Below, in pieces: positions 52,979-58,786 of a stretch of DNA of 58,786 bases (the first letter of the stretch is position 1; each line of letters begins with the position of its first letter). The position numbers were made by a program, and so were the translations under genes. The notes beneath the pieces are model-generated. The model had not been told where the DNA came from and searched no databases. It worked only from the letters and a program-made list of their open reading frames with translations. The stretch comes from CAVXAE01 sp044225565 (GTDB lineage Bacteria > Pseudomonadota > Gammaproteobacteria > Steroidobacterales > Steroidobacteraceae), in assembly GCA_044225565.1 (NCBI GenBank), contig JBGAIL010000002.1, positions 1 to 58,786 of the forward strand, written 5' to 3'.

Positions 52979-54473
52979 ATGGAGAGGCGTCTGGTCTGCG
53001 TATCCAATCGCATCACGGTGCCGCGGAGCGGCGGCGGGCGGCCTGGCCGTTGGCCTGCTCGCCGCATTGCGCCACACGGGCGGCACATGGTTCGGCTGGA
53101 GTGGTGAAACGAGTGTCGATCCCGCCCCGGCGCCCCAAATCCTCTCCCGGGATGGCATCCGTTTCACGACCATCGATCTGCGGCCGCAGGACTTCGAGCT
53201 CTATTACAACGGCTACTGCAACAGCACGCTCTGGCCGCTGTTCCATTACTTCACCGCCCGTTTCGTGCACGAGCAGGCGCAGCACGATGCCTACCAGAAC
53301 GTCAACGCGCAATTCGCGAGCCAGCTCGCGCCGCTGCTCTCACCGGATGACGTGGTCTGGGTGCACGACTACCACCTGATTCCGCTGGCGCGCCAGCTGC
53401 GGGAGCGCGGATTCGAAGGCCCCATCGGCTTCTTCCTCCACATTCCGTTTCCGCATGCGCAGATCCTGCGCCTGTTGCCGCACTTCGAGGATCTGGTGCT
53501 CGACCTGTGTCGCTACGACCTGCTCGGCTTCCAGACGCCGGACGACACACAGTCGTTTCTGTCTTGTGTGGACCTGGCTATGCGCGGCACGGCGCGCCGC
53601 ACGGAGGACGGCCTGGAGATCGACGGCCGCGCGGTGCGCATCGGCGCCTATCCGATTGGCGTGGACGTCGAAGACATCCGGCGCAAGGCGGATGCGGCCG
53701 TCGCGGACGAGACGCTGCAGCGTCTCACCGCGAGCCTGCTCGGGCGCAAGCTCATCGTGGGCATCGACCGGCTGGATTACAGCAAGGGGCTCACCGAGCG
53801 CTTCGCCGCCTTCGAGCAGTTCCTCGAATCGTTCCCCGACAACCAGGGCAACGTGACCTTCCTGCAGATCGCTCCGCTGAGCCGCGCGGACGTGCTGGCT
53901 TACGGCGAGATCCGGGCCGCGCTGGAACGCATGGCCGGGCGGCTGAACGGGCGCTTCGCGGAGGCGGACTGGACGCCCATCCGCTATCTCAACCGCAATT
54001 TCTCCCACACGACCTCGATGGGCTTCCTGCGCGCCTCGCAGGTCGCCCTCGTGACGCCCGTGCGCGACGGCATGAATCTCGTCGCCAAGGAGTTCGTCGC
54101 CGCGCAGGATCCCGCCGATCCCGGCGTACTCGTGCTGTCATCCATGGCCGGCGCCGCTCGAGAGCTGAGCGGCGCGCTGCAGGTGAACCCGTTCGACAAG
54201 GGCGCGCTGGCGCGCGCCCTGCAGTCGGCATTGCACATGCCGCTGGAGGAGCGCCGGCAGCGGCATCGGCAGATGTACGACTCCGTTCGCGGGAACGACA
54301 TCCACCACTGGTACTCGAGCTTCCTGCGCGACCTCAGCGAGACGCGTCCAGCCTCAGATCCCGGCTGTAGACCACGTTCATCACGTTGTCGTACCAGCCC
54401 TGCACCTGCGGCTTCACGAGGTGCTTATTCACGTAGAAGTAAAGCGGGATCAACGGGTGATCGCGAAGCATGA
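52979..54473 (+). pseudogene. otsA: Trehalose-6-phosphate synthase with an N-terminal frameshift
   Basis: OtsA makes trehalose-6-phosphate from UDP-glucose and glucose-6-phosphate. ATG 52979 opens MERRLVCVSNRITVPRSGG, then within the GGC-rich tract near 53030-53045 the frame must shift to continue as AGGLAVGLLAAL, the conserved glucose-6-phosphate-binding loop. Beyond this point the enzyme is complete (VWVHDYHLIPLA, GIDRLDYSKGL, RDGMNLVAKEF). It has an unnatural tail of about 40 residues, antisense to the next gene. It may be a pseudogene or a sequencing error. otsB is not adjacent. AGGAG lies 13 bases before the ATG. Confidence 0.78.
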
Positions 54474-56031
54474 CGCGCTCTGCTTCCTGCAGCAGCTCGC
54501 GCCGCTTCGTGTGATCCACTTCGGCGACCGCGCGCGTCAGTAGATCGTCGTACTCCGCGTTGCGGTAGCGCGGCAGGTTGATGCCGAAATCGCCCTTCAG
54601 GTACTGCGCGAACGTGTAGGCATCGTTGTAGTCGCCGAGCCAGCTGGAACGGAACATCTCGACGTCGCCTCGATCGATGTCCTGCAGCAGCGATTTGAAC
54701 TCCACCGCCGTGAGGCGCGCCTCGGCGCCGAGCGCTTCCTTCCACATCGAAGACACCGCCACGGCCAGGCGATCGTGCACCTCGCCCGCGTTGTAGCGCA
54801 GCTCGAAGGTAAGCGGTTTCGTCGCGGAGTAGCCGGCTGAGGCATAGAGCTTGCGCGCCTCGGCGATGCGCTGCGCCATGGGCATGGCCTGGTAGTCGAA
54901 AGCCTGCGGCGTGTAGTCGTAGATTCCTGGTGGAATCCAACCGTAGGCAGGCAATTCGCCCACGCGGAGCACGAGCTGTGCGAGCTTCTCACGATCGATC
55001 ACCATGGAGAGCGCGCGCCGCAGCTGGGGTTGCTCCTTGAACGGCGGCCGCCTGAGATTGAAGCCGTAGTAGTAGGTGTTCAGCTGCGGTGCGACGTGCA
55101 ACTCCGCAGGGATGTTCTGCTGAATCCATTCGAAGCGGCTGCGCGGCACTACGTTGGTGACGTGCAGGTCCCCCGCACGATAGCGCGTGAGCTCCGCATT
55201 CTCGTCGGGAATGTGCAGGTAGCGAACGGCGTCGAGGCTCGTCCGCGCATCGTTCCAGTAATACCGGTTCCGCTCCGCGAGCACGTGCGAGCCCTGAACC
55301 CATTCCTTCAGCACGAAAGCGCCGTCGGACACCATGACGCCGGGACGCGAAAGCGTGTCCGCATGCTTCTCGAGCGTGGGGCGATGGACGGGACAGGTGC
55401 TCGGGTGGGCCAGCAGGCCCGGCACGTAAGGCGCGGGCGCGCTGAGCGTCACGACTACCGTGGAGTCGTCAGGTGAAGAAATGCCGAGGGTATCGGGCGC
55501 CTTGCGGCCTTTGACGATTTCCGGCGCGTTCACGAGGATGTCGACGACCTGCGCGTACTGCGAGGCCGTGACCGGATCGACCAGGCGACGCAGCGCGGCG
55601 ACGAAATCAGCCGCCACCACCCGCTCGCCATTGGACCACTTCGCCTGCGGGCGCAGGTGGAACGTGTAGGTCTTTCCGTCGCTGCTCACGTCCCAGCTGC
55701 TGGCAACGCCCGGTGCGACGCTGGCGTCCTTCGCGAGCGTGGTGAGGCCTTCGCAGAGATCCCTGAGGATGGTCTGCGACTCGATGGAGCGCGCTTTCTG
55801 GGGATCGAGCGAATCGGGCTCGGCACCGTTGCCTCTCAGCAGCACGCGTGCGTCACCGCTGGACCGCACGGCACCGTTTCCGGACTCGCGCGAGCATCCG
55901 CCTGAAAGCACGACAGCAGCTCCCAGTACGATGCAGAGAAAGCCCGCACCCGGCTCAAAGACGCGATACCGGGCCGCGGAGTTGTAGTTTTTGCGCGAAG
56001 CGCGCTCTGGCGCTTTCGGGGAAGCCTTCAC
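54334..56031 (-). CDS. Peptide ABC transporter substrate-binding lipoprotein (OppA-like)
   Basis: Periplasmic binding protein of the family 5 (oligopeptide/dipeptide) type. The 565 residues include a lipobox-like LSGGC (Cys46, preceded by a long N-region), the signature WSNGERVVAADFVAALRRLVDP, and later NTYYYGFNLRRPPF and PLIPLYFYVNKHLVKPQVQGW. Permease and ATPase genes are not present, so it is an orphan binding protein here. GTG 56031 overlaps the pyrF stop by 4 bases. Its 3' end overlaps otsA by 140 bases. Confidence 0.9.
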   Translation of the reverse strand: MKASPKAPERASRKNYNSAARYRVFEPGAGFLCIVLGAAVVLSGGCSRESGNGAVRSSGDARVLLRGNGAEPDSLDPQKARSIESQTILRDLCEGLTTLAKDASVAPGVASSWDVSSDGKTYTFHLRPQAKWSNGERVVAADFVAALRRLVDPVTASQYAQVVDILVNAPEIVKGRKAPDTLGISSPDDSTVVVTLSAPAPYVPGLLAHPSTCPVHRPTLEKHADTLSRPGVMVSDGAFVLKEWVQGSHVLAERNRYYWNDARTSLDAVRYLHIPDENAELTRYRAGDLHVTNVVPRSRFEWIQQNIPAELHVAPQLNTYYYGFNLRRPPFKEQPQLRRALSMVIDREKLAQLVLRVGELPAYGWIPPGIYDYTPQAFDYQAMPMAQRIAEARKLYASAGYSATKPLTFELRYNAGEVHDRLAVAVSSMWKEALGAEARLTAVEFKSLLQDIDRGDVEMFRSSWLGDYNDAYTFAQYLKGDFGINLPRYRNAEYDDLLTRAVAEVDHTKRRELLQEAERVMLRDHPLIPLYFYVNKHLVKPQVQGWYDNVMNVVYSRDLRLDASR

Positions 56032-56747
56032 GCGCGTGCGCGGCTGGCGTTGATCTGCTCGCGCAGCGTGGCGGCGGCCTTGCGCGCGGCCTCGGCAAAA
56101 TCCGGTGACGACGAGGCATAAAGAATGGCGCGCGAGGAGCTGATCATCAGACCAGCGCCGGAAGCCGTCTGTCCATTGCTCACGGCCTGCGCGACATCGC
56201 CGCCCTGGGCGCCGACGCCTGGTACCAGCAGCGGCATCTCGCCCACGATCTGGCGCACTTCCGCGAGCTCACGAGGATACGTGGCTCCCACCACCAGCAT
56301 GCAGTTGCCGCGCGAGTTCCACTTGGCCGCCGCCAGCTCTGCGATGGCGTGGTACAGACGACGTCCACCGATCTCGAGATCCTGCACGTCCCGAGCACCG
56401 GGATTCGACGTCCGGCAGAGCACGATGACGCCTTTGTCCTCGCGCTTGAGCTTGGAGTCCAGGATGACCGGCACGTGCGGATGCGTGCGCTGGATGTATT
56501 CGATGGTCCGATGGAGCTGCTCCTCCGCTCCGTGCGCCGCATAGTGCGCGAACTGCGGCTTGTAGGCGCAGACGAGGTCCGCCGTGGCGTCGACGATGGC
56601 CTTGTTGAAGGCGAAGATGGGCTGCGATTCACCAGCCACCGCGGCGGGAAACCGCTCCGGCTCCGGATCGAGCCCCACGCAGACCAGCGAATCGTTGCGT
56701 CGCCAGGCAGCCGCGAGCCGCGCTACGAAGGAAGGCCGTTCGCTCAT
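56028..56747 (-). CDS. pyrF: Orotidine 5'-phosphate decarboxylase with an internal deletion
   Basis: PyrF decarboxylates OMP to UMP. The 239-residue product is the type 2 (long) family, with VCVGLDPEPERFP, AFNKAIVD, YKPQFAHY, RTSNPGA and LLVPGVGAQGGD. The VILDSK segment (Asp97, Lys99) runs directly into DKGVIVLCRTSNP. The roughly 45 residues normally between them, which carry the rest of the catalytic Asp-Lys-Asp set and the following strand, are absent. The reading frame is preserved. Activity is doubtful. The start overlaps the mnmG stop by 4 bases. Confidence 0.85.
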   Translation of the reverse strand: MSERPSFVARLAAAWRRNDSLVCVGLDPEPERFPAAVAGESQPIFAFNKAIVDATADLVCAYKPQFAHYAAHGAEEQLHRTIEYIQRTHPHVPVILDSKLKREDKGVIVLCRTSNPGARDVQDLEIGGRRLYHAIAELAAAKWNSRGNCMLVVGATYPRELAEVRQIVGEMPLLVPGVGAQGGDVAQAVSNGQTASGAGLMISSSRAILYASSSPDFAEAARKAAATLREQINASRARA

Positions 56748-58495
56748 GCCACGCGAGGCCGCGCGGTGAGGCTGCGCTTCTTCAGATATACGAGGAGGAT
56801 GGAGATGGCGGCCGGAGTGACCCCCTGCACACGGCTCGCCTGACCGACGGTGGCCGGGCGGGCTTCGGTCAACCGCTGCTTCACCTCGTGCGACAGACCG
56901 GTCAGCGTCGAATAGTCGAGATCGGCGGGGAGGCGGGTCTCCTCGTTGCGCCGTTGGCGCGCCACCTCTTCCTCCTGCCGCTTGATGTAGCCCGCGTACT
57001 TGCTTTGCGCCTCGAGCTCGGCCCGCACCTGGCCTGGCAGGCGGTCGTCCGCGCACTCGCCCGCACCGCCGGCTTCGATCAGCGCGCGCTTCCGCTCGAA
57101 GAACGCCCAGCGCTCGTCGTCCACCACCCCGAGCTCTCGGCCGATTGCCGTGAGTCGCAGATCGGCATTGTCCTCACGCAGCAGCAGGCGGTGCTCGGCG
57201 CGGCTGGTGAACATGCGGTAGGGCTCCTGCACACCTCGTGTGACGAGGTCGTCGATGAGCACGCCGAGGTATGCCTCGCTGCGCTTCGGCACCCAAGGCT
57301 CACGCCCCTGCACCCCGCGCGCCGCATTGATGCCGGCGACGATGCCCTGCGCGGCCGCTTCCTCATACCCCGTCGTACCGTTGATCTGCCCCGCGAAATA
57401 CAACCCTGGGACGCATTTGGTCTGCAGGCTCGCCTCGAGGTCCCGCGGATCGAAGTAGTCATACTCGATGGCATAGCCGGGCCGGGTCAGATGGGCGTGC
57501 TCGAACCCCCGGATGCTGCGCACGAACGCGTACTGCACATCGAATGGGAGGCTGGTGGAAATGCCGTTCGGATACACCTCGTGGGTGCCCAGCCCCTCCG
57601 GCTCCACGAAGATCTGGTGGGAGGCCTTCCCCGCGAAGCGCACCACCTTGTCCTCGACCGACGGGCAGTAGCGCGGCCCTACGCCCTCGATGACGCCGGT
57701 GAACATCGGCGATCGGTCCGTCGCTTCACGAATGAGCTCATGGGTGCGCTCATTGGTGTGCGTAATGAAACAATTGACCTGGCGGGGATGCTCACTGACG
57801 CGCCCCAGAAACGAAAACACTGGCGTGGGAGTATCGCCGGGCTGCGCTTCGAGCACCGGGAAATCGATGCTGCGGCCGTCGATGCGGGGCGGCGTGCCGG
57901 TCTTCAGGCGACCGACGCGAAAGGGCAAGGCGCGCATTCTCTCCGCGAGCCGGTTGGAAGGCGGGTCCCCCGCGCGGCCCCCCTGGTAGTGATCCAGCCC
58001 GACATGGATGCGGCCCCCGAGGAAGGTGCCGACGGTGAGCACCACGGCCGGCGCCTCGAACTCGATGCCGGTCACCGTGACAATGCCGCGGACCCGGCCG
58101 CCTTCGATCACGAGGTCCGCCACCTCCTGCTGGAAGATCGTGAGGTTCGGCTGGTTCTCGAGCATGGATCGCACGGCCTGGCGATAGAGTTGCCGGTCTG
58201 CCTGCGCACGCGTCGCCCGCACCGCCGGGCCCTTGCTCGCATTGAGCGTGCGGAACTGGATGCCGGCCCGGTCGGCGGCGCGCCCCATCGCACCGCCCAG
58301 CGCGTCGATCTCCTTGACCAGGTGACCCTTGCCGATACCGCCGATGGCCGGGTTGCAGCTCATCTGTCCCAGCGTCTCGATGCTCTGCGTCAGCAGCAGC
58401 GTGCGTGCGCCCATGCGCGCCGCGGCCAGCGCGGCCTCGGTGCCGGCGTGGCCGCCACCGATGACGATGACTTCATGGGCCTCTGCGTATCGCAC
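56744..58495 (-). CDS. mnmG: tRNA uridine-34 5-carboxymethylaminomethyl modification enzyme MnmG, shortened
   Basis: FAD enzyme that with MnmE modifies wobble uridine 34. It has 583 residues, against about 629 in E. coli. It opens with VIVIGGGHAGTEAALAAARMG and keeps CNPAIGGIGKGHLVKEIDALGG, LKTGTPPRI, FAGQINGTTGYEEAA, MFTSRAEHRLLLREDNAD and the final TPAAISILLVYLKK. Between ALIEA and SKYAGYI about 40 residues are missing. GTG 58495 is the start. mnmE and rsmG are not adjacent. Confidence 0.94.
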   Translation of the reverse strand: MRYAEAHEVIVIGGGHAGTEAALAAARMGARTLLLTQSIETLGQMSCNPAIGGIGKGHLVKEIDALGGAMGRAADRAGIQFRTLNASKGPAVRATRAQADRQLYRQAVRSMLENQPNLTIFQQEVADLVIEGGRVRGIVTVTGIEFEAPAVVLTVGTFLGGRIHVGLDHYQGGRAGDPPSNRLAERMRALPFRVGRLKTGTPPRIDGRSIDFPVLEAQPGDTPTPVFSFLGRVSEHPRQVNCFITHTNERTHELIREATDRSPMFTGVIEGVGPRYCPSVEDKVVRFAGKASHQIFVEPEGLGTHEVYPNGISTSLPFDVQYAFVRSIRGFEHAHLTRPGYAIEYDYFDPRDLEASLQTKCVPGLYFAGQINGTTGYEEAAAQGIVAGINAARGVQGREPWVPKRSEAYLGVLIDDLVTRGVQEPYRMFTSRAEHRLLLREDNADLRLTAIGRELGVVDDERWAFFERKRALIEAGGAGECADDRLPGQVRAELEAQSKYAGYIKRQEEEVARQRRNEETRLPADLDYSTLTGLSHEVKQRLTEARPATVGQASRVQGVTPAAISILLVYLKKRSLTARPRVA

Positions 58496-58548
58496 GGACG
58501 GATTCCAAGCGGCTTCAAGGGCTTAAACGGGTCGCGTATTGTACGCGG

Positions 58549-58786
58549 ATGAAATCCACGGGGTATGCCGGCTTTGCCGTCCTTCTCTTCGCGCTGACGG
58601 CCGGGCCCGCATCGACGACCCTTCAGGCCCACGCCGGACCCGCGGGCCAGGCTCGAAGCGAAGCCAGGCAACCCGGAACGAGCACTCTTCTGGCACTGCA
58701 GCCCTGCCAGATCGAGCACCCTACGCGGCTCATGGTGATCACGGCCGACTGCGGCACGCTGCAGGTGCCGGAGAATCCCGCCCAGC
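58549..58786 (+). CDS. N-terminus of an exported protein, probably an S33-type alpha/beta hydrolase
   Basis: Open from ATG 58549 to the right edge of the window, 79 residues. The N-terminus (MKSTGYAGFAVLLFALTAGPAST) is a Sec signal. The last visible segment, ADCGTLQVPENPAQ, resembles the opening C-x-T/L-x-VPxD motif of tripeptidyl-aminopeptidase-like hydrolases. The catalytic part lies outside the window, so this is provisional. Confidence 0.55.
   Translation, partial: MKSTGYAGFAVLLFALTAGPASTTLQAHAGPAGQARSEARQPGTSTLLALQPCQIEHPTRLMVITADCGTLQVPENPAQ

Noticed and set aside
1..58786. CRISPR arrays, insertion sequences, prophage, tRNA or rRNA genes
   Set aside because: No regularly spaced repeats, transposase motifs, phage structural genes or cloverleaf/rRNA signatures were seen by eye. 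A covariance-model tRNA search would settle short RNAs.

Overview
This window is a gene-dense, high-GC stretch of a gammaproteobacterial chromosome. The evidence is the gmk-rpoZ-spoT-ridA-recG order, the PP2C-rph-rdgB-hemW block divergent from yicC, and a cytochrome oxidase cluster laid out like the Pseudomonas coxB-coxA-ctaG-coxC / DUF2909 / SURF1 / Sco-like / ctaA / ctaB locus. The protein texture and the frequent GTG and TTG starts suggest a Xanthomonadales, Nevskiales or Steroidobacter-type lineage. That placement is inference, because no rRNA is present. I saw no tRNA, rRNA, CRISPR array, insertion sequence or prophage.

Layout. 1-3040: citrate synthase (cut by the left edge), an M48 metalloprotease lipoprotein and L31, all leftward. 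3041-3355: a non-coding AT-rich island with three perfect DnaA boxes, a candidate replication origin. 3356-7512: PP2C, rph, rdgB and hemW (leftward, all overlapping) and yicC. 7557-16026: a leftward unit of ECF sigma factor, anti-sigma factor, TonB-dependent transducer, erythromycin-esterase-like protein, Tat-exported serine hydrolase and S9-type hydrolase; this is the most distinctive accessory system here. 16362-27609: XdhC and MocA-like proteins, gmk, rpoZ, spoT, ridA, recG, ubiA and a PHP-UvrD fusion. 27615-29591: cupin, TPR protein, comF. 29582-33634: a biotin operon (bioB joined in frame to bioF, then bioC and bioD) behind a BirA-like palindrome. 33784-41901: aa3-type cytochrome c oxidase with its copper, heme A and assembly factors. 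41924-48605: gloB, single-domain response regulator, GST, PerM-type membrane protein, uvrD, CheD-like protein, CBS protein, LytTR regulator. 48780-51608: TrkH and TrkA. 51624-58786: VOC protein, gluQ, frameshifted otsA, peptide-binding lipoprotein, pyrF, mnmG and the start of an exported protein.

A recurrent oddity is that several housekeeping genes depart from their family's usual form. pyrF, mnmG and comF each lack an internal block. otsA has a frameshift near its start. coxC and otsA run past their usual ends into convergent neighbours. bioB has lost its stop codon, and the VOC protein ends early. This may be real genome erosion or an assembly problem. All comparisons with family norms are from memory of those families, not from alignments.
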